In this document: one piece after another, positions 37,433-50,394 of the stretch
Numbering within the stretch: position 1 is the first letter of the stretch
How the letters are laid out: each line of letters starts with the position of its first letter
Source of the DNA: Monoplex corrugatus
Lineage: Eukaryota; Mollusca; Gastropoda; Littorinimorpha; Ranellidae
DNA length: 64,000 nucleotides
NCBI GenBank assembly: GCA_030674185.1
Contig: JAPXFY010000022.1
Coordinates: forward strand, 2,406,593 to 2,470,592
Reading direction: 5' to 3'
Position numbers and translations under genes: made by a program
Notes under the pieces: model-generated
Told to the model about the DNA's origin: nothing
Seen by the model: only the letters and a program-made list of their open reading frames with translations
Database searches by the model: none

Positions 37433-37985
37433 ACTCAGACTGGGAGACTGTCAGAGAGAGTGTGAGTCATGACAATGCATTTAATGACCAGATGAGTGGT
37501 GAGCACGGCAAGCCAAGGAAGTGACAACACCAACAGTTTAGACAAAAAGAGCCAGACAGAAATGAGAACAACTATGGCTTTGATCGCCCCAGGAAAAGAC
37601 TAAAGAGGAGATGGCAAAGGACACAGTTTAGAGGGACAGTCGCCTCCCTTTTGATCCCCAGGGAACATGGTGTTTGCGGCCTGTTGACACAACCCCCGGG
37701 TCAGTGCACAACAAGAGGGGAGATCCCCTGCCCCTCCCCCTCAGCTGTTTGAAGGATTTTCTCCCATAATCCCATCCAACACCCAGCCTTTAAACTGACC
37801 ATTGACGTCACGTCTCCCTCCCCATCCATCCCCTGTCCCCTGCTCCATTCTACTCTTCCCCTCCATCCTATCTCTGTCTCCCAATTCACCATTCCCCCCC
37901 CCCCCCCCCCCTGTCTTCTTATCTCATATCCCCGCTCTCTGGATTGGAGGAGGGAGTCAGAGTTATGTTTTTGTTTTGCTGTCAT
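37433..37985. other. No gene recognised; poly-C run
   Basis: About 550 bp between arrays with a run of about 18 C near 37895-37912. No supported exon. Confidence 0.55.
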
Positions 37986-37987
37986 TG

Positions 37988-39600
37988 ATGACAATGCAGG
38001 ATGTCAGTGGATTGGGGACACTGATGACAATGCAGGATGTAGTGGACTGGGGACATTGATGACAATGCAGGATGTAGTGGACTGGGGACACTGATGACAA
38101 TGCAGGATGTTAGTGGATTGGGGACATTGATGACAATGCAGGATGTTAGTGGATTGGGGACATTGATGACAATGCAGGATGTCAGTGGATTGGGGACATT
38201 GATGACAATGCAGGATGTCAGTGGATTGGGGACATTGATGACAATGCAGGATGTTAGTGGATTGGGGACATTGATGACAATGCAGGATGTTAGTGGATTG
38301 GGGACATTGATGACAATGCAGGATGTTAGTGGATTGGGGACATTGATGACAATGCAGGATGTTAGTGGATTGGGGACACTGATGACAATGCAGGATGTTA
38401 GTGGATTGGGGACATTGATGACAACGCAGGATGTTAATGGATTGGGGACATTGATGACAATGCAGGATGTTAGTGGATTGGGAAATTGATGACAATGCAG
38501 GATGTCAGTGGATTGGGGACATTGATGACAATGCAGGATGTCAGTGGATTGGGGACATTGATGACAATGCAGGATGTTAGTGAATTGGGGACATTGATGA
38601 CAATGCAGGATGTTAGTGGATTAGGGACACTGATGACAATGCAGGATGTTAGTGGATTGGGGACATTGATGACAATGCAGGATGTTAGTGGATTGGGGAC
38701 ATTGATGACAATGCAGGATGTCAGTGGATTGGGGACATTGATGACAATGCAGGATGTCAGTGGATTGGGGACATTGATGACAATGCAGGATGTTAGTGGA
38801 TTGGGGACATTGATGACAATGCAGGATGTTAGTGGATTGGGGACATTGATGACAATGCAGGATGTTAGTGGATTGGGGACATTGATGACAATGCAGGATG
38901 TTAGTGGATTGGGGACACTGATGACAATGCAGGATGTCAGTGGATTGGGGACATTGATGACAATGCAGGATGTTAGTGGATTGGGGACATTGATGACAAT
39001 GCAGGATGTTAGTGGATTGGGGACACTGATGACAATGCAGGATGTTAGTGGATTGGGGACATTGATGACAACGCAGGATGTTAATGGATTGGGGACATTG
39101 ATGACAATGCAGGATGTTAGTGGATTGGGGAAATTGATGACAATGCAGGATGTAGTGGACTGGGGACATTGATGACAATGCAGGATGTTAGTGGATTGGG
39201 GACATTGATGACAATGCAGGATGTTAGTGGATTGGGGACATTGATGACAATGCAGGATGTTAGTGGATTGGGGACATTGATGACAATGCAGGATGTTAGT
39301 GGATTGGGGACATTGATGACAATGCAGGATGTTAGTACAGTGGATTGGGGACATTGATGACAATGCAGGATGTTAGTACAGTGGATTGGGGACATTGATG
39401 ACAATGCAGGATGTTAGTGGATTAGGGACACTGATAACAATGCAGGATGTTAGTGGATTGGGGACATTGATGACAATGCAGGATGTTAGTGGATTGGGGA
39501 CATTGATGACAATGCAGGATGCTAGTAGATTGGGGATATTGATGACAATGCAGGATGCTAGTAGATTGGGGACATTGATGACAATGCAGGATTTTAGTGG
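37988..39600. repeat. 36-bp minisatellite
   Basis: About 44 units with 'gatgacaatgcaggatgtta' and 'gtggattggggacatt'. Blocks of variant units recur in the same order about 580 bp apart: 'acaacgcaggatgttaat' at about 38420 and 39068, and 'gggaaattg'/'ggggaaattg' at about 38479 and 39128. This shows duplication of a multi-unit segment. Confidence 0.97.
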
Positions 39601-39659
39601 ATGGGGGGAGGGAACCAAAGGGTCAAAACGACACAACCCTGCTTTACCTCTCTTGGGGT

Positions 39660-39935
39660 GTTTACAGTTTCTCCAAGAGGCCATGTTCATCATACTCGTA
39701 CAACTCCATATGCGCTCCACCTAAATTTGCTAGTAATTATCTGGCAGACTCTTTGAGCATGTGCAAAACGCTCAGTGCTGGCAATGTCTTGAAATGAAGA
39801 GAGGGAAAGGGGGGTCAAGGAATCTATCAAACACTAAGCTGACACCATCACAAGGATGGAAACAGTGAGATGGGCAGCAAACAGGCCAGTTTTGGATGGA
39901 GTGAGCTGGGACTGAACTTGAGGGGCTAAGATTAA
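39660..39935 (-). mobile_element. SINE, unexpanded reference copy
   Basis: On the minus strand: a B-box-like remnant (complement of 'ctgggactgaacttgag', 39908-39924), body 'ggcctgtttgctgcccat' as the complement near 39880, and an end at about 39665. The segments amplified elsewhere (71 bp at 40540-41440, 37 bp at 52020-52250) are each present once here, making it an internal control for those expansions. Confidence 0.65.
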
Positions 39936-40359
39936 CACCTAAACTCACAATTACGTTTTTCGAATCTAAAATTTGGAAATTATAATTTGTTGTCTCACTG
40001 TTTCACGTGTTTGACGAGCTGTGAGCATAATGGCACTGACTGTGAGCGACAGATTGGCTACAGTATAATTATCTAACAACTTTATCAACATGCTTAATCA
40101 ATGTTTATCAACATGCTTGAACAATGTGAGAGACAAACTCACAAGTGTCCTTTGACGTACAAAACACAATGACCTGGAAAAAGACTGTGACAGATTGTAC
40201 CATAAAAGTCAAAAGTTTATCGATTGTGATCTCAAACTGAGACTAGTTACAGAGGCAGTGGCCAAAGTTGGTTCAACACTTACAGCTTCCCCTCAATTTG
40301 AATTCATGGATATAGCAATGTGTGTGAATCACTGCTTCTGGTTCAGATTCATGTATTGG
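39936..40359. other. No gene recognised
   Basis: About 420 bp of AT-rich, apparently unique sequence. Confidence 0.55.
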
Positions 40360-41560
40360 AGTTATTGAAGTTATTTCAACAGGGGTTCACTGCACTCGGA
40401 CAACTCCATATATGCTCCACCCAAACCTGCCAGCAACTATCTGACAGATTTCCTGAGACAGCACAAAACCCTATGCGCTGGCAAGGTCTTGAAGCAGGGA
40501 AAGGGGAGAAATGGACCTATCAAACATTACGCTGACACCATCTGAATGATGGACACATTAAGATGGGCAGCCAACAGGCCAGTGGATCTATCAGACACCA
40601 AGCTGACACCACCAGAATGATGGAAACATTAAGATGGGCAGTGAACAGGCCAGTGGACCTATCACTAGTATCAGACACTACGCTGACACCACCAGAATGA
40701 TGGAAGCATTAAGATGGGCAGCCAACAGGCCAGTAGACCTATCAAACACCAAGCTGACACCACCAGAATGATGGACACATTAAGATGGGCAGCCAACAGG
40801 CCAGTGGACCTTTCAAACAGTAAGCTGACACCACCAGAATGATGGACACATTAAGATGGGCAGCCAACAGGCCAGTGGACCTTTCAAACAGTAAGCTGAC
40901 ACCACCAGAATGATGGAAACATTAAGATGGGCAGCCAACAGGCCAGTGGACCTATCAAACACTACGCTGACACCACCAGAATGATGGACACATTAAGATG
41001 GACAGCCAACAGGCCAGTGGACCTATCAAACAGTAAGCTGACACCACCAGAATGATGGACACATTAAGATGGACAGCCAACAGGCCAGTGGACCTATCAA
41101 ACACTATGCTGACACCACCAGAATGATGGAAACATTAAGGTGGGCAGCAAACAGGTCAGTGGACCTATCAAACACTAAGCTGACACCACCAGAATGATGG
41201 ACACATTAAGATGGGCAGCCAACAGGCCAGTGGACCTATCAAACACTCAGCGGACACCACCAGAATGATGGAAACATTAAGATGGGCCGCAAACAGGCCA
41301 GTGGACCTATCAAACACTAAGCTGACACCACCAGAATGATGGAAACATTAAGATAGGCAGCAAACAGGCCAGTGGACCTATCAAACACTAAGGTGACACC
41401 ACCAGAATGATGGACACATTAAGATGGGCAGCAAACAGGCCAGGTATTAATGCTGTGGACTGAGATTGAACTCAAGATATCAGATCTTAAGTCCATGGCT
41501 CTACCAGGTTCATGTAGCTCATAGCTAGGCTAACCACTGCAACCACACCTGGGCTAACAC
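40360..41560 (-). mobile_element. tRNA-derived SINE with an amplified body
   Basis: Minus-strand order: tRNA-like head at about 41560-41450 (A-box-like 'tggtagagcc' complementing 41497-41506, B-box-like 'gagttcaatctc' complementing 41462-41473), body, then the 3' end at about 40370. In place of one body segment there are about 12 tandem copies of 71 bp (40540-41440). Confidence 0.75.
40540..41440. repeat. 71-bp minisatellite amplified from the SINE body
   Basis: Units contain 'aagctgacaccaccagaatg', 'cattaagatgggcagcc' and 'aacaggccagtggacc'. The same sequence occurs once in the SINE copies at 39660-39935 and 46180-46480 and, as its complement, at 61500-61580. Confidence 0.92.
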
Positions 41561-41654
41561 CACATTAAAAGCAACTCTGATGTTAAAAAACAACAACAGC
41601 TGAATATCATTATCACACACAAGGTAAGCCTTTCAAGTCTAAAATGTAAAATAT

Positions 41655-44600
41655 TTCCTGTATGTGTGACTGTTTAGGATGAAATCTACTGATTGTGACT
41701 GTTTAGGATGAAATCTACTGATTGTGACTGTTTAGGATGAAATCTACTGATTGTGACTGTTTAGGATGAACTCTACTGATTGTGACTGTTTAGGATGAAC
41801 TCTACTGGTTGTGACTGTTTAGGATGAAATCTACTGATTGTGACTGTTTAGGATGAAATCTACTGATTGTGACTGTTTAGGATGAACTCTACTGATTGTG
41901 ACTGTTTAGGATGAAATCTGTTGATTGTGACTGTTTAGGATGAAATCTACTGATTGTGACTGTTTAGGATGAACTCTACTGGTTGTGACTGTTTAGGATG
42001 AAATCTACTGATTGTGACTGTTTAGGATGAAATCTACTGATTGTGACTGTTTAGGATGAACTCTACTGATTGTGACTGTTTAGGATGAAATCTACTGGTT
42101 GTGACTGTTTAGGATGAACTCTATTGATTGTGACTGTTTAGGATGAAATCTACTGATTGTGACTGTTTAGGATGAACTCTACTGATTGTGACTGTTTAGG
42201 ATGAAATCTACTGATTGTGACTGTTTAGGATGAAATCTACTGGTTGTGACTGTTAGGATGAACTCTACTGATTGTGACTGTTTAGGATGAAATCTACTGA
42301 TTGTGACTGTTTAGGATGAAATCTACTGATTGTGACTGTTTAGGATGAACTCTACTGATTGTGACTGTTTAGGATGAAATCTACTGATTGTGACTGTTTA
42401 GGATGAAATCTACTGGTTGTGACTGTTTAGGATGAAATCTACTGATTGTGACTGTTTAGGATGAACTCTACTGGTTGTGACTGTTTAGGATGAAATCTAC
42501 TGGTTGTGACTGTTTAGGATGAAATCTACTGATTGTGACTGTTTAGGATGAAATCTACTGATTGTGACTGTTTAGGATGAAATCTACTGGTTGTGACTGT
42601 TTAGGATGAAATCTACTGGTTGTGACTGTTTAGGATGAAATCTACTGATTGTGACTGTTTAGGATGAAATCTACTGATTGTGACTGTTTAGGATGAAATC
42701 TACTGGTTGTGACTGTTTAGGATGAAATCTACTGGTTGTGACTGTTTAGGATGAAATCTACTGATTGTGACTGTTTAGGATGAAATCTACTGATTGTGAC
42801 TGTTTAGGATGAACTCTACTGGTTGTGACTGTTTAGGATGAACTCTACTGATTGTGACTGTTTAGGGTGAACTCTACTGGTTGTGACTGTTTAGGATGAA
42901 ATCTACTGGTTGTGACTGTTTAGGATGAAATCTACTGATTGTGACTGTTTAGGATGAAATCTACTGATTGTGACTGTTTAGGATGAAATCTACTGATTGT
43001 GACTGTTTAGGATGAACTCTACTGCTTGTGACTGTTTAGGGTGAACTCTACTGGTTGTGACTGTTTAGGATGAAATCTACTGATTGTGACTGTTTAGGGT
43101 GAACTCTACTGATTGTGACTGTTTAGGATGAAATCTACTGGTTGTGACTGTTTAGGATGAAATCTACTGATTGTGACTGTTTAGGATGAACTCTACTGAT
43201 TGTGACTGTTTAGGATGAAATCTACTGGTTGTGACTGTTTAGGATGAAATCTACTGATTGTGACTGTTTAGGATGAAATCTACTGATTGTGACTGTTTAG
43301 GATGAAATCTGTTGATTGTGACTGTTTAGGATGAACTCTACTGGTTGTGACTGTTTAGGGTGAACTCTACTGGTTGTGACTGTTTAGGATGAAATCTACT
43401 GATTGTGACTGTTTAGGGTGAACTCTACTGATTGTGACTGTTTAGGATGAACTCTACTGATTGTGACTGTTTAGGATGAAATCTACTGGTTGTGACTGTT
43501 TAGGATGAAATCTACTGATTGTGACTGTTTAGGATGAACTCTACTGGTTGTGACTGTTTAGGATGAACTCTACTGGTTGTGACTGTTTAGGATGAACTCT
43601 ACTGGTTGTGACTAGTTTAAGGATGAACTCATACTGGTTGTGACCTGTTTAGATGAACCTAACTGGTTGTGACCTGTTAGATGAACTCTAACTGATTGTG
43701 ACTGTTAGGATGAATCTACTGGTGTGACTGATTAGGATGGAACTCTACTGGTGTACTGCTAGGATGAACTCTACTGGTGTGACTGTTTGAATGAACTCTT
43801 ACTGATTGTGACTGTTTAGGATGAAATCTCTGTGTGTGACTGTTTAGAATGAAATCTATTGATGTGACTGTTTAGGAGAAAATCTACTGATTGTGACTGT
43901 TTAGGATGAAATCTACTGTTGTGACTATTAGAAAATCTACTGGTGTGACTGTTTAGGATGAAATCTACTGATTGTGACTGTTTAGGATGAAATCTACTGT
44001 TGTGACTGTTTAGGATGAAATCTACTGATTGTGACTGTTTAGGATGAAATCTGTGATTGTGACTGTTTAGGATGAAATCTGTTGATTGTGACTGTTTAGG
44101 ATGAAATCTACTGATTGTGACTGTTTAGGATGAAATCTACTGGTTGTGACTGTTTAGGATGAAATCTACTGGTTGTGACTGTTTAGGATGAAATCTACTG
44201 GTTGTGACTGTTTAGGATGAATCTACTGGTTGTGACTGTTTAGGATGAAATCTACTGATTGTGACTGTTTAGGATGAACTCTACTGGTTGTGACTGTTTA
44301 GGATGAAATCTACTGATTGTGACTGTTTAGGATGAACTCTACTGATTGTGACTGTTTAGGATGAAATCTACTGGTTGTGACTGTTTAGGATGAAATCTAC
44401 TGAATTGTGACTGTTTAGGATGAATCTACTGGTTGTGACTGGTTTAGGATGAAATCTACTGATTGTGACTGTTTAGGATGAAATCTACTGGTTGTGACTG
44501 TTTAGGATGAACTCTACTGATTGTGACTGTTTAGGATGAACTCTACTGGTTGTGACTGTTTAGGATGAAATCTACTGGTTGTGACTGTTTAGGATGAAAC

Positions 44601-44690
44601 TTACTGGTTGTGACTGTTTAGGATGAAATCTACTGATTGTGACTGTTTAGGATGAAATTACTGATTGTGACTGTTTAGGATGAAATCTAC
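41655..44690. repeat. 29-bp minisatellite (about 3.0 kb)
   Basis: About 104 units with 'gattgtgactgtttaggatg' and 'aaatctact'. Two two-state positions (gaAAtct/gaACtct and ctgAttg/ctgGttg) vary among units. A stretch at about 43610-43960 is full of indels while both sides are clean. The unit carries stop codons, so no ORF arises. Confidence 0.97.
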
Positions 44691-44737
44691 AGACATATCT
44701 TGTAAAAACCTGAAAATACCACCTGGAGGATCATCTC

Positions 44738-44948
44738 TTAACCCTTTGACTCCTGCACCCTGTCCACCAGCATCCTGCATTGTCAACCATGCTAGCAAAG
44801 CAAAAACTTAACCCTTTGACTCCTGTGCCCTGTCCACCAGCATCCTGCATTGTCAACCATGCTAGCAAAGCAAAAACTTAACCCTTTGACTCCCGCGCCC
44901 CTGGTCCACCAGCATCCTGCATTGTCAACCATGCTACAAAGCAAAAAC
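44738..44948. repeat. 70-bp repeats of a foldback-element arm
   Basis: Three tandem units starting at 44738, 44808 and 44878, with 'ttaaccctttgactcc', 'ccaccagcatcctgcattg' and 'ccatgctagcaaagc'. They lead straight into the complete foldback at 44950-45027, so one arm of the element seems to have been amplified. Confidence 0.85.
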
Positions 44949-44949
44949 T

Positions 44950-45027
44950 TAACCCTTTGATTCCCTCACCCTCTCCACCAGCCTCCTGCAGGAATCTGGT
45001 GGATGGGAAGAGGGAATCAAAGGGTTA
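44950..45027. mobile_element. 78-bp foldback element (MITE-like)
   Basis: The ends are inverted copies of each other: 'taaccctttgattccc' and 'gggaatcaaagggtta'. An inner CCACCAG pairs with CTGGTGG and the centre is CCTGCAGG. The whole can form one long hairpin. TTAA at the left end suggests a TTAA-type insertion, but the right side does not show it clearly. Confidence 0.75.
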
Positions 45028-45555
45028 CGTTACATATTTGCAGTTGGTGGATTGAGTGTGGGAGTCAAAGAGGTCAGGGATTCTTCACTGAGTCTGCTGA
45101 ATAGTGCTTACGTCTCACATCACTCAAGTCAGTGTCAAGACATTCAGTAAAGGTGTTTGATGCTGAGCGGTTCACCACAGGTTACACCCTGTGTGTGTAT
45201 ATCACTGATTATACATTCTGACAGCTGTGTTTCAGCCATGGCCATAGTGATAGGTAGCATCTGCACAGTGCGGGGTGGGGATGGCTTGATGGATCAATAG
45301 TTGGCACATGACTATCACTACATGGGTCAGTCACACCTGTCTTCCCCTCCACTCAAAATATCACCAGCTCTGACCAGCTCATGATGATGCTACCATCTGG
45401 TCAGACCTTTGTTCAGTCAACTCTGTCTCTGTCTGTCTGCTGTCTGTCTGTCTGTCTGTCTGTGTGTGTGTGTCTCTCTCTCACTGTTTATGTATGCATG
45501 TGTATACTGTGTATCACTGGAGTTGTGTGAAAACCACTGTGTGTGTGTGTGTGTG

Positions 45556-45615
<60 letters not shown>

Positions 45616-45654
45616 TTGCGTGCGTCGTGTGTGTGTTTATCACTGTGTGTGTGC

Positions 45655-45720
<66 letters not shown>

Positions 45721-45830
45721 ACATGCAGTCAACCCAGCATTCTTTGCTGCTCTGGGACCACCTGCCAGGATACACTCCATTCTCCCTTCGCTACTCTCCT
45801 ACCCTTTCTGCTTTAGTTTTTAAATCCAAT
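45028..45830. other. Gene-free spacer with TCTG and TG microsatellites
   Basis: (CTGT)n is near 45428-45462, and long (TG)n runs are at 45537-45620 and 45655-45718. No gene. Confidence 0.85.
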
Positions 45831-46012
45831 TTAACCTTTCACTCCTCACCCTGTCCACCACTTTCTCGTATTGTCATCCATGACAGCAAAGCCAAAACTA
45901 ACCACTTCACTTTCCTAACCCTGTCCACCAGCTTCCTGCATAGTGGTGGATAGGTAGGAGTGAAAGGATCAGTTTTTGCAGTTGGCGAATAGGTGCGCGA
46001 GTGAAAGGTTAA
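45831..46012. mobile_element. 182-bp foldback element (MITE-like)
   Basis: Terminal inverted repeats TTAACCTTTCACTC and GAGTGAAAGGTTAA (14 bp, perfect), with inner partly paired 'caccagcttcctgca' arms. Same family as 44950-45027 and the array at 8985-9515. There is no coding capacity, so it would be non-autonomous. Confidence 0.75.
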
Positions 46013-46179
46013 AAACCCACCTCTTGCCCTGACAATGAATTCTGCAACTGGCCTCTGTTCCATCATTTGTGCAGGTTTTGACTGCATTGTGATGTCTGTG
46101 CATGAGTGCACTTGATTTGAACTTCAAGATTTGGCACCAATGAAATACTGTAATCATTATTATATGAATTAGGGTTTGG

Positions 46180-46480
46180 AATTTGTTCAAGAGATTCATC
46201 AAACTGGGACAAGTCCAACTGCTCCATTCAAGTCACCAACGACATAATCTGTAGACTTCCTTGCATGCACAAACCTACAGCTGGCAAGTCTTGAATGGGT
46301 GTGTTATGGTAGTGGGGGGGAGTGAATGGAACTATGAAACCGAGCTGACAACACCAGATGATGAAACATTCAATGGTGCAAACAGGCCAATTTTTAGTGT
46401 TGCAGGCTGGACTGAATTGAAATAACAAACTCGGGTCCATGCTCTGTCAAAAAGAACCAAGGGCTAACCTACAGAGAAAC
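46180..46480 (-). mobile_element. Diverged SINE copy
   Basis: 'ttcaagagattcatcaaac', 'agctggcaagtcttgaatg', 'gagctgacaacaccag' and 'gcaaacaggccaatttt' follow the minus-strand order of the family. The B-box-like part near 46400-46420 is degraded. Confidence 0.6.
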
Positions 46481-46985
46481 CACAAGTCTACAGCCATGAA
46501 CCCACAACCCCGGCTATAGCCATGCACTTTTAACAAATTAACTTAAGTATAATAACTAAGAATTGGATCAATAAAATAATCAGAAATGATATAATCGATG
46601 ACCAATCAACAGAACATAATCAATTGACCAATCAACATGAACATAAACAATGAATAAAAATAATCAATTGATCGATCACTCAACAGACATAAAATAGTAA
46701 GAAATCAAACAGTTAAATGATCGATCAATCAGATATTTAACAGAGGAAGATTAAGGGGTTTGGACTAAACCTTACCCCCCCCTCCACCCCCCTGTCAATG
46801 AAACTAGTTACCATTGAACTACATTCAACCCACCCCACCCCCAATCATAATGATAATGTCCCTTCAATGATAAAGCACTAGTTTACTGTTTGATCTCACA
46901 CTCACCATCACCCCATCCCCACCCTTAATCATAATGTGCCCATCAATGAAAAGCTCTATTACTGTTGATCTTACACTCACCTTGA
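46481..46985. other. No gene recognised; AT-rich tract
   Basis: 46540-46740 is AT-rich with recurring 'atcaattgatc'-like pieces. A segment with 'cttacactcacc'-type ends is duplicated at about 46850-46985. Confidence 0.55.
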
Positions 46986-46989
46986 ACAC

Positions 46990-49900
46990 CACACCCTTTC
47001 ATCCATCAAATATATACCATCCAATCACTCCTATGACATCACTCCTACCACCATCCCTCCTATCATCACCCATCCCTCCAACACACCACACCCCTCCACC
47101 ACCCCACCTCCTATCACACCCATCCCTCCACCACACTCCATCCCTCCTATCATCACCCATCCCTCCACCACACTCCATCCCTCCTATCATCACCCATCCC
47201 TCCACACACACTCCATCCCTCCTATCATCACCCATCCCTCAACCACACTCCATCCCTCCTATCATCAACCCATCCCCCATCACACCCATCCCTCCTATCA
47301 TCACCCATCCCTCCACCACACTCCATCCCTCCTATCATCACCCATCCCTCCACCACACCACACACCCCTCCACCTCACTCCATCCCTCCTATCATCACCA
47401 TCCCTCCACCACACTCCATCCCTCCTATCATCACCCATCCCTCCAACACACCACCCCCACCCCACACCCTCCTCCACACACCACACCCCATCCCTCCTAT
47501 CATCACCCATCCTCCACCAACACCCATCCCTCCTATCACACCCATCACCCTCCACACCACACACCCATCCCTCCTATCATCACCCATCACTCCAACACAC
47601 ACACCCATCCCTCCTATCATCACCCATCCTCCACACACCCATCCCTCCTATCACACCCATCCCTCCAACACACCACACCCCATCCTCCTATCATCACCCA
47701 TCCCTCCACCACACCCCATCCCTCCTATCATCACCATCCCCTCACCACACCCTCCTCCTACATACCCATCCTCACACCCACCCATCCCCTATCATCACCC
47801 ATCACTCCAACCACACCCCATCCCTCCTATCATCACATCACCCACCCCAACCCACCTCCATCATCCCTCTCCAACCACAACCCATCCCTCCTATCATACC
47901 CATCCTCCACACCACACCCATCCTCCTATCATCACCCATCATCTCCAACCACACACCCCATCCCTCCTAACCACATCCTCCACTCAACATCACCCCATCC
48001 CTCCTATCATCACCATCACTCCAACACACCACACCATCCCTCCTATCATCACCATCCTCCACACCACACCCCATCCCTCCTATCATCACCCATCCGCTCC
48101 AACACACCACACCCATCCCTCCTATCATCACCCATCACCCTACCACCACACCCCATCCCTCCTATCATCACCCATCACTCCAACACACCACACCCCATCC
48201 CTCCTATCATCACCCATCCTCCACACACCACACCCATCCCCCTATCATCACCCATCACTCCAACACACCACACCCCATCCCTCCTATCATCACCCATCAC
48301 TCCAACACACCACACCATCCCTCCTATCATCACCATCACTCCAACACACACCCATCCCTCCTATCATCACCCATCACTCCAACACACACACCCCATCCCT
48401 CCATCATCACCCATCCTACACACCCACCCCTCACCACACCCCATCCCTCCTATCATCACCCATCACTCCAACACACCCACTCCCTCCTATCATCACCCAT
48501 CCTCCAACACACCACCACCCACTCCATCCTCTATCATCACCCATCCCTCCAACACCACCCATCCCTCCTATCATCACCCATCCCTCCAACACCCCCCATC
48601 CCTCCTATCATCACCCATCCCTCCACCACACCCATCCCTCCTATCATCACCCATCCCTCCACACACACCCATCCCTCCTATCATCACCCATCACTCCACC
48701 ACACTCCATCCCTCCTATCATCACCCATCCCTCCAAACACCACACACCCCCCTCCATCATCACCCATCCCCTCATCACACCCATCCCTCCTATCATCACC
48801 CATCCCTCCAACACACCCATCCCTCCTATCATCACCCATCACTCCACCTCACACACATCCCAATCCATCCCCATCCCTCCTATCATCACCCATCCTCCAA
48901 CACCCACCTCCATCATCACCATCCTCCTATCATCACCCATCCCTCCACCACACCTCCAATCCTCCTATCATCACCCATCCCTCCACACACCACACCCCTC
49001 ACCACACCATCCCTCCTATCATCACCCATCACTCACACCCACACCCATCCCTCCTATCATCACCCATCACTCCAACACACCACCTCCACACCCCATCCCT
49101 CCTATCATCACCCATCACTCCAACACCACACCCCATCCCTCCTATCATCACCCATCACTCCCACACCACACCCCATCCCTCCTATCATCACCCATCACTC
49201 CAACACACCACACCCCATCCCTCCTATCATCACCATCACTCCACCACCACACCCATCCCTCCTATCATCACCCATCACTCCAACACACCACACCCCATCC
49301 TCCTATCATCACCATCCTCCACACACCACACCTCCACATCACCCATCCCTCCTATCATCACCCATCCACTCCAACACACCCACCCACCTCCTATCATCAC
49401 CCATCACTCCAACACACCCTACACCCACTCCATCCCTCCTATCATCACCCATCACTCCACAACCACACCCCATCCCTCCTATCATCACCCATCACTCCAC
49501 CACACCCACACCCCCTCCCTCCTATCATCACCCATCACTCCAACACACCACACCCCTCCTCCTATCATCACCCATCCCCCCCACACACCCATCCCTCCTA
49601 TCATCACCCATCCCTCCACACCCACCACTCCACCCATCCATCCTCCTATCATCACCCATCCTCCAACACACACCCCATCCCTCCTATCATCACCCATCCA
49701 CTCCAACCACACCCCATCCCTCCTATCATCACCCATCCCTCCACACACACCCATCCTCCTATCATCTCTCACCACCCCTCCACCTCCACCACCCCATCCC
49801 TATCATCACCCATCCCTCCTATCACACACCCTCCACCACACTCCCATCCCTCCTATCATCACCCATCCCTCCAACACACCCATCCCTCCTATCATCACCC

Positions 49901-50200
49901 ATCCCTCCAACACACACACCCCCACCACCACACTCCATCCCTCCTATCATCACCCATCCCTCCTACATCACCCATCCCTCCTATCATCACCCATCCCTCC
50001 TACACACCCATCCCTCCTATCATCACCCATCATCTCAACACCCTCCCATCCCCTCCTATATCACCATCATCCTCCTACCACTATCTCCACTTCCCATCCA
50101 ACATCAGCATCAATACCCTCCTTCAATCATCCATCCCTCCCCATCACATTTACTACCTATGGCCCTCCTATCATTCATCACATCACTCCTACACAAATGT
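46990..50200. repeat. ~37-41-bp C-rich minisatellite (about 3.2 kb)
   Basis: Units contain 'catccctcctatcatcaccc' and 'atccctccaacacaccac'. The + strand has almost no G. Unit length varies through small indels in CA and CC runs. An open + frame of 1106 codons (Ser/Pro/His/Thr-rich) follows from the lack of stop codons in such sequence and is not a supported gene. Confidence 0.95.
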
Positions 50201-50394
50201 ACATTACTACTTAACAGGACAGCATGCCCTTATAATCACCATATCCCTCCATAACAACAAAAAATATTCAACCTCTATCAGTTCCCTTCCCATCCAATTC
50301 AAAGCCTTGAATTTGACCCTACGACAATATATCTCAATGACCAACTTCCTAATCATTATCCCTTTTTTTTTTAAACCACACCCATCAAACATCA

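Noticed and set aside
46934..50254. 1106-codon plus-strand ORF, Ser/Pro/His-rich
   Set aside because: Follows from G-poor repeat sequence that cannot easily form stop codons. Unit-length indels shift frame freely without penalty.
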